DNA from: a candidate division WWE3 bacterium | GTDB lineage: Bacteria; Patescibacteriota; 4484-211; GCA-002791395 | DNA: 49,783 nucleotides | Direction of reading: 5' to 3' | NCBI GenBank assembly: GCA_020429745.1 | Contig: JAGQKZ010000003.1 | Location: 1-49,783 of the forward strand | Shown: in pieces, positions 26,501-34,583 of the stretch | How the letters are laid out: each line of letters begins with the position of its first letter | Numbering within the stretch: position 1 is the first letter of the stretch | Notes under the pieces: generated by a model | The model's database searches: none | Told to the model about the DNA's origin: nothing | Seen by the model: only the letters and a program-made list of their open reading frames with translations | Made by a program: the position numbers and the translations under genes

Positions 26501-27989
26501 AGGACGCTACCCCCCCCCCGATGTAAATGTCATCAATATATTCCCCTGCATGGCTTGAACCTATGACTAATTGCCCCGAACTTGTTGTAGTAGCATAGTT
26601 ACCTATCGCAATAGAATGGTCTGCGCCTGCCGAAGCGTTTCCACCAATTGCTATCGCACTAGTTCTTGCAGCATCAGTAACGTAACTACTATTGCCAATT
26701 AAAATGTTAGCCTGGCCGGTAGCAAGCGTTCCACCTGAATTCGCCCCGATTGCAATGTTCAAAGAACCAGATGTTAAATCTACGAGTGTACTTGATCCGA
26801 CAGCTACATTCGAAGTACCTGATTGACCACTCGCAGCACCCGTACCCGCTTGATAACCAACATAGGTATTCAAATCACCAAGGCTTGAATTGATATACTG
26901 ACCGGCGTAATCACCAATAAGTGTGTTGTAATTTGCGCCTGCAACAATAGATGCCCCTGCACTTAGACCAACAAGAAGAGAGTCTGTATTCTCAACGTCC
27001 AGAATTTTTGAATCCCCTAACTCGTAATATGTTGTTGTATCAATATTGCCGGCTACATCGAGTGCATCACCTGGGTTAGTATCGCCTATGCCCACATTAC
27101 CCGACGAATTCAGTACTACAAAATCATCAGTATTAATAGTGAAGTCGCCCGTAAAAGCGAAATCTGTGGATGCACCATCAAAAGTAATCGCTGTATCGTC
27201 AATCTCAAGGTCCCCATTGACATCAAGCGTCGTACCCGAGTCAAAAGCCAAAGTTCCATTTGTGTAGTTATCCGATGTATCCGAGCGTAAAAAGGAACCT
27301 GAGGCAATACCGTCAATCTCCTTAGCGTTAAATGCATAGGGGGTTGCCCCCATCTGGATTCTCGGTTTCATCTCTCCATCCAATGAACCGGCGGGCCCAA
27401 AGTTTACCCCTACAAACAAGTCGGCGGTGCCAAAGTCAACACTCCCCCAGTTTGCATTAAGTGAGTTTATGTTTATCGAAAAGATACCGTCCTTGACGTA
27501 TACCTTGTTCGTAATGGTGTCCGATGTATCCCAATCCTGACGTGTGGGAGAGATTCCCAGAGTATTAGTCCCCGTATCGATAGATGTGACAATAACTGCC
27601 TCTTCTTTGGTTGTATTCCAAAGGATCTGATCAACTACCAAAGACGATTCGTTACTATCTCCTGTATAAATTAGCGACTCACCACCAGAACTTGGTGCCG
27701 AAGACATTGTTGCGCTAAATAAGCCGGTGGCGACCCAACTTTCGGTAAACAATGTCGATGCACCGGAGTCTGCACCGTCGTAAACTTTTAGTTCAAAGTC
27801 ATACACACCGTCTGCAACGTTCGTACCGTCGGTATTCGTGACCTTACCTTGAAACGGTATGGCCTCATTTATCGCCGCCTTGGCAGTAGGCGGAGTAGAT
27901 AACATCACTAGCACAAAGGCCACAATTCCTAGAGTGAGAATCTTATTCGCGAGAGCTTTATTTTTTCCTGATTTAAGGGCAGGCATCAT
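23580..27989 (-). CDS. Large fibre-like surface protein with head repeats and self-processing-like C-terminus
   Basis: This 1469-residue exported protein has a signal peptide (residues 1-38, ending TAKA) followed by the opening AINEAIPFQGKVTNTDGT that is widespread in large CPR surface proteins. Phage-fibre-type motifs NVGIGDTNPGDALDVAGN recur. Residues about 336-500 hold AIG-type repeats (NTLIGDYAG, NVAVGSST, NIAIGANS, NILIGNSS, SIAIGNYA) like the heads of trimeric adhesins. From about 1083 (LAENYPTLDETLEAGDVVV) to the end runs a module with LSGRVPVKADDINGVIKAGDLVTTS. It resembles the G2-type intramolecular chaperone/protease of tail spikes, but I cannot point to a catalytic residue. A trimeric fibre is inferred. 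It is the first gene of a four-gene operon. Confidence 0.75.
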   Translation of the reverse strand: MMPALKSGKNKALANKILTLGIVAFVLVMLSTPPTAKAAINEAIPFQGKVTNTDGTNVADGVYDFELKVYDGADSGASTLFTESWVATGLFSATMSSAPSSGGESLIYTGDSNESSLVVDQILWNTTKEEAVIVTSIDTGTNTLGISPTRQDWDTSDTITNKVYVKDGIFSININSLNANWGSVDFGTADLFVGVNFGPAGSLDGEMKPRIQMGATPYAFNAKEIDGIASGSFLRSDTSDNYTNGTLAFDSGTTLDVNGDLEIDDTAITFDGASTDFAFTGDFTINTDDFVVLNSSGNVGIGDTNPGDALDVAGNIDTTTYYELGDSKILDVENTDSLLVGLSAGASIVAGANYNTLIGDYAGQYINSSLGDLNTYVGYQAGTGAASGQSGTSNVAVGSSTLVDLTSGSLNIAIGANSGGTLATGQANILIGNSSYVTDAARTSAIAIGGNASAGADHSIAIGNYATTTSSGQLVIGSSHAGEYIDDIYIGGGVASFPLFETVINATGGNGTDRLGADLGLAGGKGTGNAAGGDILFYTSDAGASGSTLQSLTEKMRLTEIGLLGVGVNDPDAFVDIAASTTTYASLRLRSGATPSSPNVGDIYADGTDIFYYNGGWVDLTSGGTSYWAKSGTNLSPATAGDDVYLQTNELLGVGYDPSTLSTAVAAFNGSVGIGATDPGSNLLRIQGASDPSIGIVDTTNTVGTYLLATDTAGVVGTSTNHTFGISQNATTVITLDTDQQVGIGVADPDVQLEVLAAGTQLKLSYDGTDNTTFGTDTNGYLTVNTSGNRFLIDNTDEFVLGNWNGSNPTGTNGSMYYDVDESKFKCFQGGSWTDCIGTGGGSSVWSDLTTATDNLILSLGTYTSTFNSTATTGNPWTLTGNSLTSGYLQSLTSTSAGLTSGSLLSLDWSATGTNTATGDLFRINIGQDDTAGSFLNFFNNGTSVFKVSQSLFSTSLPTSFSAAGDVSVAYDLVFTNQTASTIKADGPLTIESGESFENLDLTLKPSGTGAVVIDDGNDLELYADQSVILDADDSADTYLTFENANNRIRYYVDGTELFRMDADCPAGTCNSSNGAVASSLSDLAENYPTLDETLEAGDVVVSTYRKIDASDTNSNYLVAKSGGENSSKPVLGVVSSKPGFLLGGGSFASDFCESVNDPNADLELVKTGLINIEKTRIVEQTKQDTGEEIDIETMELDDVTLNAIDDKIASCQGARQVPIALSGRVPVKADDINGVIKAGDLVTTSPVTPGSASKVKDAGWVIGRALTDYDAGSQTVVVFVFTSWFGGYGQTLGLNASDTEVNLSDSTKAKMSTLTITSSFISAGETKLSDTVIAGDLTVDGDIANVFGDLTFQGRKIVIDSNGDMYLTGDLKANKVVANGYVVDSKREDGTVKADATAGTATLTKGTTRLVINTSAVKANSLIFVTPESVVSVPLSVISKSEGVSFTVSTSSAVGSDVKFSWFIVQQE

Positions 27990-28089
27990 AAATACATCTT
28001 ATACATTCACAAACAAACGGCGTTTCATTCAGTGTAGCATAAAAACGACCACGTCTGAAGGTGTTTTACGCCTATACAACGAAGAATAA

Positions 28090-28124
28090 TGGACGAATAC
28101 CCTACCTATGACACTGTAGGGTGT
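28090..28124 (-). terminator. Possible terminator hairpin after the DUF916-like pair
   Basis: A 7-bp inverted repeat, ACCCTAC (28099-28105) and GTAGGGT (28116-28122), starts 2 nt after the stop at 28125. There is no U-run on the minus strand after it, so termination is uncertain. On the plus strand a T-run follows 9 nt downstream. Confidence 0.3.
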
Positions 28125-29066
28125 TCAAGACTTTTTTGCCTTTAAAATCAACCTTTTACGAACGATCAGCAGTGTTACCAGTACAACTAGAAATACAAAG
28201 GCCACGACTGCCAACGCAGGGACAGGCACTATCCAGAAGGTGAGTTGTGTCTGATAAACACCTCCGTACTGGGCACTAATCGCTACATCAGCTCGATACT
28301 TACCGAAACGAAGATCCATCCCTGACGCGGAGCTTGTATCCCAAACCACAGAGAACTCTTTGTCGGTTTTAGGCATCAGATAGACAGAATCTTCGTTAAA
28401 GAGAATGCTCGCCTCAACTTTGTCTGTTAGAACATTGGTAACACTGACCAATCCGTGTGGCTGCAGATGAACATTACCCTCATTTTGGAGCTTAAAAACA
28501 AACTCAATCGGTAAAGAGAAGTACACCTTTTTTAACGGTTGGACTTCGGTAATCGCATAAGCTCCTTTCACATCGCCCTTGACTGTAATATAAACCAGCA
28601 CTGCACCCTGAGCCTCGATCTTCGCCTCAAACTCATCGTTATTTAGCGGATCGTTAACGGGCTTTCTACGGACTAAAACCGCTGCGTAGTAACCACCAGG
28701 AGCAGTTCCAGAAGGCACGTCAATCCTGGCATCTAAAGCAAGCTCCGTGCCCGCAGACAGGTCGTAATTTTCAAATGGTAACTTAAACCAACCAACAATC
28801 GAACTTGGATCGTCCTGGTTTTCACTATCTTCTACAAACTGAGGAATGCCCGAACGCGTAAAACGCACATCGTTAACATCAAAACTAAGTTGGTAATCCG
28901 CATCCTCCTCGTTGACTACGTTGATCATCACCTCAGTTGAACCACCTGCCTCCATGGTTAAATCGTTAATCGAAGGTAACAACGTAAGGGCACCAACTGG
29001 CTGACAAACAAACAAGACGCCTGACAATATCATTATCGCAAAGAGAGTGATAGGAGTGCGTCTCAT
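28125..29066 (-). CDS. DUF916-like membrane-anchored surface protein, copy 1
   Basis: This 313-residue protein has a signal peptide (about 1-26, ending PVGA), two beta-sandwich domains, a C-terminal membrane segment (about 280-303) and a short basic tail (RKRLILKAKKS). The pattern matches the DUF916/WxL-interacting-protein type. It opens with a SINDLTMEAGGSTEVMINVVNEE strand, then has DVPSGTAPGGYYAAVLV, the second domain start PIEFVFKLQNEGNVHLQPHGLVSV, and a C-terminal VVWDTS...FGKYRADVAI. In Firmicutes such proteins sit in WxL operons and bind peptidoglycan. It lies 13 nt after its paralogue, without a Shine-Dalgarno sequence. It probably anchors or scaffolds a surface protein such as the one from 30169-31296. 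Confidence 0.7.
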   Translation of the reverse strand: MRRTPITLFAIMILSGVLFVCQPVGALTLLPSINDLTMEAGGSTEVMINVVNEEDADYQLSFDVNDVRFTRSGIPQFVEDSENQDDPSSIVGWFKLPFENYDLSAGTELALDARIDVPSGTAPGGYYAAVLVRRKPVNDPLNNDEFEAKIEAQGAVLVYITVKGDVKGAYAITEVQPLKKVYFSLPIEFVFKLQNEGNVHLQPHGLVSVTNVLTDKVEASILFNEDSVYLMPKTDKEFSVVWDTSSASGMDLRFGKYRADVAISAQYGGVYQTQLTFWIVPVPALAVVAFVFLVVLVTLLIVRKRLILKAKKS

Positions 29067-29079
29067 GTTTAGTCGTGAA

Positions 29080-30063
29080 TTAATCCGCTTCTTTTGAGCC
29101 GTGTTTTTTAATTATCCTACGCTCATAAAGCTTTAGCAGTAGCCATAGTAGAATGACAATGGCGAAAAGTACGAGCCCTACAAATAGTATTGCATTTATG
29201 GGCAAAAGCCAGAAGTACGTCGGTCCTAAATCAACGGTAGTCTCGGGCGTTCCGAACGAAAGCAACCCCTCCGCCTTATATCGCCCCATCCTTGGTATAA
29301 GCCCAAGCCACTTGTCCGGACTCCACACTACCTCGTATTTGCGGATAGATCCGGGCAAAGTTGCCCCGAATATTTCGTTAACCTGTAAAACGCCCTCTTT
29401 TACACCCGCGATGTTGTAGATCTCGATAAGCCCTAACGGCTTGCTAACGACGTTACCATCATTCTCATAACGCACGATAAAGTTAACTGGAGGAGACTCA
29501 TACCAGGTTCGATCTGTTTCGAACGACAAAACATTACCCTTGTCCAATGTTTGTCCTGCGGCATTTGCAAAGATCAAGGTACCTATGTCGTAATTTACCC
29601 CAACTGTGGGAGAGCCAGCTACATTACTACCCTCCTTCGAAAACACAACGGCACCGTAATGCGAACCAGGCTCAACGTCCTCAGGCACCTCAAGCCTCAC
29701 GGCTACTGGCAAGCGAGTGTGCGCCTCAACAACGATCTTGTCGTTATCAAATCTGACCCAGTTTGAAAGGGACTGAGGTCCCGGGGCATCAACGAACTTA
29801 GGGCTCCCCGACTCGTTGGGATTATTCACAAAATCTGTAGTGCCGAGATAGAGTTGCAGGTCCTCATCGGTAAGATTCTCAATCTTGATATCGAGCGTCA
29901 CAACCTCACCTGGAATAACATCACGTTCAATTATCGCTGGAGAAACGAGCACACCACCACGATTTGAATCACTCTCCTGCGCTGAAACTTTAATATTAAA
30001 GCCAACGAGAACGACGACCGATACAATTAATAGAGCTCGTTTTACAAAATTACCCACTCGCAT
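29080..30063 (-). CDS. DUF916-like membrane-anchored surface protein, copy 2
   Basis: This 327-residue paralogue of the next gene has a signal peptide (RALLIVSVVVLVGFNIKVSA) and two beta domains. It has the same landmarks: IIERDVIPGEVVTLDIKIENLTDED, EVPEDVEPGSHYGAVVFS, PVNFIVRYENDGNVVSKPLGLIEI, GRYKAEGLLSF. A C-terminal membrane helix (about 293-315) is followed by a basic tail (YERRIIKKHGSK). I start it at the ATG at 30063. The frame is open upstream, but that part overlaps a perfect terminator, and a strong promoter ends 7 nt before this ATG. It is the first gene of a two-gene unit. Its role as an anchor for surface proteins is inferred from the family. Confidence 0.75.
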   Translation of the reverse strand: MRVGNFVKRALLIVSVVVLVGFNIKVSAQESDSNRGGVLVSPAIIERDVIPGEVVTLDIKIENLTDEDLQLYLGTTDFVNNPNESGSPKFVDAPGPQSLSNWVRFDNDKIVVEAHTRLPVAVRLEVPEDVEPGSHYGAVVFSKEGSNVAGSPTVGVNYDIGTLIFANAAGQTLDKGNVLSFETDRTWYESPPVNFIVRYENDGNVVSKPLGLIEIYNIAGVKEGVLQVNEIFGATLPGSIRKYEVVWSPDKWLGLIPRMGRYKAEGLLSFGTPETTVDLGPTYFWLLPINAILFVGLVLFAIVILLWLLLKLYERRIIKKHGSKEAD

Positions 30064-30070
30064 TAATAGA

Positions 30071-30099
30071 ATCATACACAAACCTTTGGACACAATCAA
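30071..30099 (-). promoter_or_regulatory. Promoter of the DUF916-like pair, leaderless geometry
   Basis: On the minus strand TTGATT (30099-30094), a 17-bp spacer and TATGAT (30076-30071) end 7 nt before the ATG at 30063. Transcription should start at or next to the start codon. It lies just after a terminator, so it is an independent unit. Confidence 0.7.
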
Positions 30100-30115
30100 T
30101 AGTTCGTATATCAAC

Positions 30116-30143
30116 GAAAAAGCCCTCTTGCGAGGGCTTTTTC
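30116..30143. terminator. Bidirectional intrinsic terminator
   Basis: A perfect 12-bp stem joins GAAAAAGCCCTC (30116-30127) and GAGGGCTTTTTC (30132-30143) over a TTGC loop. Flanking A- and T-runs give a U-tract on either strand. It lies 25 nt after the stop of the 375-residue surface protein (minus strand) and is the clearest terminator in the window. Confidence 0.92.
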
Positions 30144-30168
30144 CAAAGTGCAAACCTTAATTCATCAG

Positions 30169-31296
30169 CTAGAACGTAGCCGTAGCTCTGAATGTTAAGG
30201 TGTCAGTATAGTCTGTCGCAGCTGAAGTAGAGATACCCGAGATTGCTCTTACGTCAACTTCTCCATCTCCTCCGACTATCGGGGCAGCACCAGTGTTGAA
30301 TAATGGCTGAAACGAGAGATTACTCACAGCACCTACATTGGGCGAGCTGACATTGTACGGAGACTCTACCGTCAAAGCACCTTCCGTGGCAGCAGCATTT
30401 TCCGAAGCACCGATTCCGTAATTACCATTTGCGGTGCCTGTAGTTAAGGCACCTGTATTGGAAGGTATGTTGTCACCGGAAATAGAGCTCGATAGGTTGC
30501 CGTTCGCACTTAGAACCTGGACAATTGCGCCTCCATCAGCGTTAGTGTCAATATCAAGGTATATCTCACTCACACCACTTGTGGATTCATCAGTAACCGA
30601 ACTGTAAACGAGTTCTCCTAGATCGATTGAGTACGGATCATCTGTGTCGGAATGCGATCCATCACTTACGTCAAGATCAAAAGTCACGAAGGTATCAACC
30701 TGTGCATTAATCGTCACCTGATCGTCATCAACGATAGGAACATCAGTGGCAAAGGCATCATCTCCAAACGAACCAGACACATTAATCTCAGATGAAAACG
30801 GAGTTGTGCCTGTGGGGTTTGTTAATCGATTAGTACCTGGACCAGCAGCCGTATCACCTATCTCAACAGTTATTGTGGCACCAGTGCTTGATCCTGTGCT
30901 ACCTGCGCACAACGTGAAGGTTACGATACCTGTTGCGTCAACTGCAGAAAATTCAACCTCGTCCGCTGAACAACTCGAAGCCACAACCGTTCGCTCCGTA
31001 CCATCATTAAAGTCAATGTCGGCAGCAGCCAAACTAGCGCCGTCTAGTGTAAAACCGGAGTCGTCTTCATGAAAGTCGACAATCACGGTCTCACCTGCAT
31101 CTAGACTCTCTGAGGCGGAAAGCTGGAAGGTCAATATATACCCAGCCGAAGTACTCTCCTTATGCCTTGTAACGGTGCTGCTCGAACTCTGAACTACCGT
31201 TGCATTAACCCGACGTGAAACAACGAAGATTAGCTGAGTTGCGAGAAGGAATATGGACAATAAAGCCAAACCCCTTTTATTAACCCTACTATTCAT
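30169..31296 (-). CDS. Probably abundant secreted surface protein
   Basis: This 375-residue exported protein has a signal peptide (GLALLSIFLLATQLIFVVSRRVNA) and a Ser/Thr/Asp-rich beta body almost free of lysine. The C-terminal region runs VDTFVTFDLDVSDGSHSDTDDPYSIDLGELVYSSV and ends in YTDTLTFRATATF. This ending pattern recalls the product of 41693-42784 (SHTITYTVAGVF) and, loosely, the WxL domain, although no W-x-L motif is present. The start at 31296 is fixed by a strong AGGAGGTG 9 nt upstream; an in-frame ATG at 31329 lacks support. Its own promoter, its long leader, its strong ribosome site and the following terminator suggest a monocistronic, abundant protein, perhaps the partner of the DUF916-like proteins next door. 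Confidence 0.7.
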   Translation of the reverse strand: MNSRVNKRGLALLSIFLLATQLIFVVSRRVNATVVQSSSSTVTRHKESTSAGYILTFQLSASESLDAGETVIVDFHEDDSGFTLDGASLAAADIDFNDGTERTVVASSCSADEVEFSAVDATGIVTFTLCAGSTGSSTGATITVEIGDTAAGPGTNRLTNPTGTTPFSSEINVSGSFGDDAFATDVPIVDDDQVTINAQVDTFVTFDLDVSDGSHSDTDDPYSIDLGELVYSSVTDESTSGVSEIYLDIDTNADGGAIVQVLSANGNLSSSISGDNIPSNTGALTTGTANGNYGIGASENAAATEGALTVESPYNVSSPNVGAVSNLSFQPLFNTGAAPIVGGDGEVDVRAISGISTSAATDYTDTLTFRATATF

Positions 31297-31305
31297 ATCC
31301 CAATT

Positions 31306-31313
31306 CACCTCCT
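31306..31313 (-). promoter_or_regulatory. Strong Shine-Dalgarno site
   Basis: AGGAGGTG on the minus strand lies 9 nt before the ATG at 31296. It decides this start over the upstream in-frame ATG at 31329 and is the best ribosome-binding site in the window. Confidence 0.85.
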
Positions 31314-31383
31314 CTCGAAGTACAATCAAAATAAATTCTGGCAGTATCTCTTACTACAAACAACATAATTTTACTTACAATAC

Positions 31384-31412
31384 AGCTTAGCTTTTTAGCT
31401 AATCGTCGTCAA
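31384..31412 (-). promoter_or_regulatory. Promoter with overlapping palindrome
   Basis: On the minus strand TTGACG (31412-31407), a 17-bp spacer and TAAGCT (31389-31384) form a sigma70-type promoter. A dyad TTAGCT-4 nt-AGCTAA (31387-31402) fills the spacer and overlaps the -10, the position of a classical repressor site. Predicted transcription starts near 31377, giving a leader of about 80 nt. Confidence 0.6.
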
Positions 31413-31532
31413 GCCTATTAACCAATGACAAGCTTCATACTATCGGACGCCAGCGCGTCGACACTATGGGCGCACGGCTTGGCGGTTTGTCCAGAGCCAC
31501 CATTTTAAACCACCACATAAGCCAAGTCTCAC

Positions 31533-32759
31533 CTACTCATATCTAAGTGCGTCCAGCGGATCAATGCTCGATGCTCGCTTCGCCGGATAAAAACCGGTCA
31601 CAACACCTATCACAAAAGATGATGTTACAACCAAAATTACAAACCAAACCGGAGCACTAAACAGATCCACAGACGCTCCGCCCAAACGAGTAGCCAGCTG
31701 GTTAATCAGGTAGTTCACCAAGGCCGTACTGAGAAAACCCATGACCAACCCTGAAATGCCGCCAAAAAAACCAACGATTATCGAATCAAACAAGAAAAGC
31801 TTCCATATATCTTTGCTTGTTGCGCCTATCGCCTTCATAATCCCGATCTCCCGCGTTCGTTCAAGAAGCGAGATCGTCATCGTGTTAAACATACCGATGG
31901 CAGCAATGAAAAGAGCAACAACGCCGATGGCGGTAAACATAAACTGCGTAACACTAAATATCTGATTCAGTTGGGCCAACGTGTCAGTTAGAGCGTTTGC
32001 GGAGTAACCGAGCTCCAACACCTCCTGTTTTAGTGTTTCGATCTGAGACTGGTCTGCCACCTTAATCTTTAGTAGGCTGGGCAAAATTGTTTCGTACTGA
32101 GGCACCCTTTCGGTCGGTACATAAAAATAGTTCCCAGTATTATCCACCACACCAACAATCCGGAACGGGTCAGGGAAACTAACCGTCCGTTTATCGACGT
32201 CCTCCTGCGTAGTAGCACCAGTGCTATCCTCCTCATTTGACCTTGGATAGATGAGAGATATGTCGATGTCCTTACCAACCGCTTCTGCAGGAGAGAGGTT
32301 AAACAAGCGAAGAAACGACGATGTAACAACAACCTCCCGTGCTTGGGCATCCTCATAAACCCTTCCCTCAACGATGGTTACGCCTGCAAGTCCAAAGAAC
32401 TCGGGTCCAACCGCATAAGCCGTCGACTGACCATCAAGACTATTTAACGTTGCAAGAGATTTCAGCGTACGCTGGGGCGCAACCTTATCTACGCCATCGA
32501 ACTGCGATAGCGTCTCGATAAGTTCATCGTCAAGCACTAAAAGATCGCTTGCACCCGCACCGACAGAAACATCCACCGCCAACAACGATTCACTTGTCAC
32601 CACGCTATTAATGACAAGATCTTGAACACCAAAAACAAGCGATACTAAAAAATAAACTATGCTTATGCCGATGCCGACACCCATAATCGTTAGAAATACT
32701 CGCAGCTTTCTTGTACGAAAACGTTGTAGGTTTAGTTTTATTACGTCAGATATATTCAT
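31533..32759 (-). CDS. MacB/FtsX-type ABC transporter permease
   Basis: This 408-residue permease has the MacB layout. There is one N-terminal membrane helix (about 20-45) after NLQRFRTRKLRVFLTIMGVGIGIS. A large extracytoplasmic MacB_PCD-like domain (about 50-260) follows, and then three C-terminal FtsX helices (about 270-295, 320-350, 370-395) containing ERTREIGIMKAIGATSKDIWKLF and ending YPAKRASSIDPLDALRYE. Such transporters do not usually import solutes. They couple ATP hydrolysis to mechanical work on exported proteins, peptides or lipids. The ATG overlaps the stop of the ATPase gene by 1 nt. It is the last gene of the five-gene surface operon. Confidence 0.9.
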   Translation of the reverse strand: MNISDVIKLNLQRFRTRKLRVFLTIMGVGIGISIVYFLVSLVFGVQDLVINSVVTSESLLAVDVSVGAGASDLLVLDDELIETLSQFDGVDKVAPQRTLKSLATLNSLDGQSTAYAVGPEFFGLAGVTIVEGRVYEDAQAREVVVTSSFLRLFNLSPAEAVGKDIDISLIYPRSNEEDSTGATTQEDVDKRTVSFPDPFRIVGVVDNTGNYFYVPTERVPQYETILPSLLKIKVADQSQIETLKQEVLELGYSANALTDTLAQLNQIFSVTQFMFTAIGVVALFIAAIGMFNTMTISLLERTREIGIMKAIGATSKDIWKLFLFDSIIVGFFGGISGLVMGFLSTALVNYLINQLATRLGGASVDLFSAPVWFVILVVTSSFVIGVVTGFYPAKRASSIDPLDALRYE

Positions 32760-34582
32760 TATTCGTTAAACAATCTCTTAATATTATCTATCTGCCTACT
32801 TAACTTCATTGCCGTTTGCTTGTATAGACCAACGCCGCCGACACGTTCAGGCGAATCTAGATAATCGAAAAACTCTTCTGAGGTTAATTTGTTTTCAATT
32901 CGATACTTGACCGCTTGCACAATCGAACGCAACTCTTCCTCTGTCATCCTATGTTTCTGCTCATCCGACAGAAGGCCATCGAGCGCCTCTAACACCCTCT
33001 CAGAGACTATATCTAAATGCATCTTATTACTCCATAATATGTCGAAACCGCTCAATTCCTTGGGCTTATCGGCCACTTTTTCGCCTTTCTCTTCGTACGA
33101 AAACAACCGCAACATTGCCCCAACCTCATCACTTAAATATCTGGCAGTCTGTGAGTATAGGCCAACACCGTCAACACCTTCCTTATCGTCGAGAACATCG
33201 AAAAACTCCTCGTCGGAGAGCTGATGGTTAATTCGCATTCTTGTGGCCCCAAGTAGTGAGTTAAGCTGATCTTTAGTAAAATGCTTGATTTGATAATCAC
33301 TTAACCAATAGCTGATTAACTCTAAAATTATCTGTTCTTCCTCAGTAAGATGTTGGCGTTCTAGCCATAGAGATTCGAACTCGCTCATCTCCGGTGGTGT
33401 ATTTTCAGAAGGTTGTTTTTTCTTAGTTTCGCGTTGATAACCAAATAGGTTGATTAACTCCTCAACCTCGTTTGCAATCCGTTCCGCTACCTGTTTGTAG
33501 AGACCGATCCCTCCTTTTTTCTTAGGTCTGTCAAGAAAATCGAGTAACTGAGCGTACGTTAGTTTATTGATCGTCCGCAACTTTAGTGATTGCGCGAGAC
33601 TTAAGACCTCTTCCTCTTTTAGCGCATCCAGATGTTCTTTATCCATTATGACCGGCAGCAAACCCAAGGTCTTGACAATTTGGGAATCCAGCTGTTCCCG
33701 CTTGAGCCACAGGGCGTCAAATGCGATGACCTTATCGATCTTTTCCTGAGGTTCCTCTTCTTCTTTCTCCTCTTCCTCGAGGGCCTCGCCGACACCTGTT
33801 TGACCACCAGCCGCAACAATCTCTCCATGCTCTTTTGCGGTAACGTATTCAAACTGCCCCTCATCTTCAATCGTCGAGTAATAAACCTTGTCGTGATATA
33901 CCGTTTGCTTGATGATCTTACCGTCAAGGACGTGGACTACTCTGTCAGCCCACTGGAACTGAGTAGGATCGTGAGTAACTACCAAAACCGTTACTCCGAG
34001 GCGCTGATTCAAGTCCCTGAACAACTCCATAACCTCCTTGCTAGTCACACTGTCAAGATTTCCGGTTGGCTCATCTGCAATCAGAATAGGCGGATTTGTC
34101 ACAAGCGCTCGCATAATGCCAACTCTTTGTTGTTGCCCGCCAGAGACCTCAGCAGGTAAGCGCTTTTCAAGTGTTGCAAGATTGAAGTCCTTTAGTAGTT
34201 TCTGCGCCCTGCTGACTCTTTCGTCCGGTTTCACACCTGCAAAAACCAGCGGTAGGGAGATGTTTTGCTCAACTGTAAATGTCGGCACAAGGTTATACGC
34301 CTGGAAAACGATACCAATCTTTTCTCTATGAAACTTAGCCTTCTCATCAGAGCTTAGTGTTGAGAGTTCTACCCCATCAATCTTTACGGTACCGTTTGTT
34401 ACGTTATCCAAGCCAGCGACTATATTTAAAAGCGTCGATTTCCCCGAACCTGAAGGACCAAAAACGATCACGAACTCGCCTTTAAAAACCTTCAGCGTCA
34501 TGTCGTCGATAGCAGTAACCCGGGTGTTTTCCGCTCCAAACTGTTTTGTTATATGATCAACCGCAATTATTTGTTCGTCCAT
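32759..34582 (-). CDS. MacB/LolD-type ABC ATPase with three tandem C-terminal repeats
   Basis: Residues 1-235 are a normal ABC ATPase: Walker A GPSGSGKST at 42-50, signature VSGGQQQR at 146-153, Walker B ILIADE at 166-171 and H204 in the switch (VVTHDP). LolD/MacB ATPases stop near here; this one has 607 residues. After an acidic linker (about 267-280) come three repeats starting at F288, F402 and F513. Each opens F-D/E-x-L-W and has KL(T/S)xxxFxDxLD near position 50. Each carries G-I/V-GLY-K/S-Q-T/V-A exactly 70 residues after its opening Phe (358, 472, 583) and ends xxLF. They look helical and cytoplasmic. I know no name for them. The gene is coupled to the permease downstream. Confidence 0.88.
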   Translation of the reverse strand: MDEQIIAVDHITKQFGAENTRVTAIDDMTLKVFKGEFVIVFGPSGSGKSTLLNIVAGLDNVTNGTVKIDGVELSTLSSDEKAKFHREKIGIVFQAYNLVPTFTVEQNISLPLVFAGVKPDERVSRAQKLLKDFNLATLEKRLPAEVSGGQQQRVGIMRALVTNPPILIADEPTGNLDSVTSKEVMELFRDLNQRLGVTVLVVTHDPTQFQWADRVVHVLDGKIIKQTVYHDKVYYSTIEDEGQFEYVTAKEHGEIVAAGGQTGVGEALEEEEKEEEEPQEKIDKVIAFDALWLKREQLDSQIVKTLGLLPVIMDKEHLDALKEEEVLSLAQSLKLRTINKLTYAQLLDFLDRPKKKGGIGLYKQVAERIANEVEELINLFGYQRETKKKQPSENTPPEMSEFESLWLERQHLTEEEQIILELISYWLSDYQIKHFTKDQLNSLLGATRMRINHQLSDEEFFDVLDDKEGVDGVGLYSQTARYLSDEVGAMLRLFSYEEKGEKVADKPKELSGFDILWSNKMHLDIVSERVLEALDGLLSDEQKHRMTEEELRSIVQAVKYRIENKLTSEEFFDYLDSPERVGGVGLYKQTAMKLSRQIDNIKRLFNE

Positions 34583-34583
34583 A

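Noticed and set aside
23580-27989. Prophage tail-fibre gene
   Set aside because: Fibre-like motifs are present, but there is a Sec signal peptide, the neighbours are cellular surface genes, and no phage structural, integrase or lysis genes are nearby.
30064-30153. A 30-residue N-terminal extension of the DUF916-like protein at 29080
   Set aside because: The extension overlaps a perfect terminator and the -35/-10 elements. The signal peptide fits the ATG at 30063.
30169-31296. True WxL domain
   Set aside because: The C-terminal strand pattern is only loosely similar and no W-x-L motif occurs, so I call it a surface protein and leave the relation as a hypothesis.
33632-34159. A 175-codon plus-strand frame inside the ABC ATPase gene
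   Set aside because: It is the complement of the conserved ATPase motifs. Its sequence is explained by the real gene.
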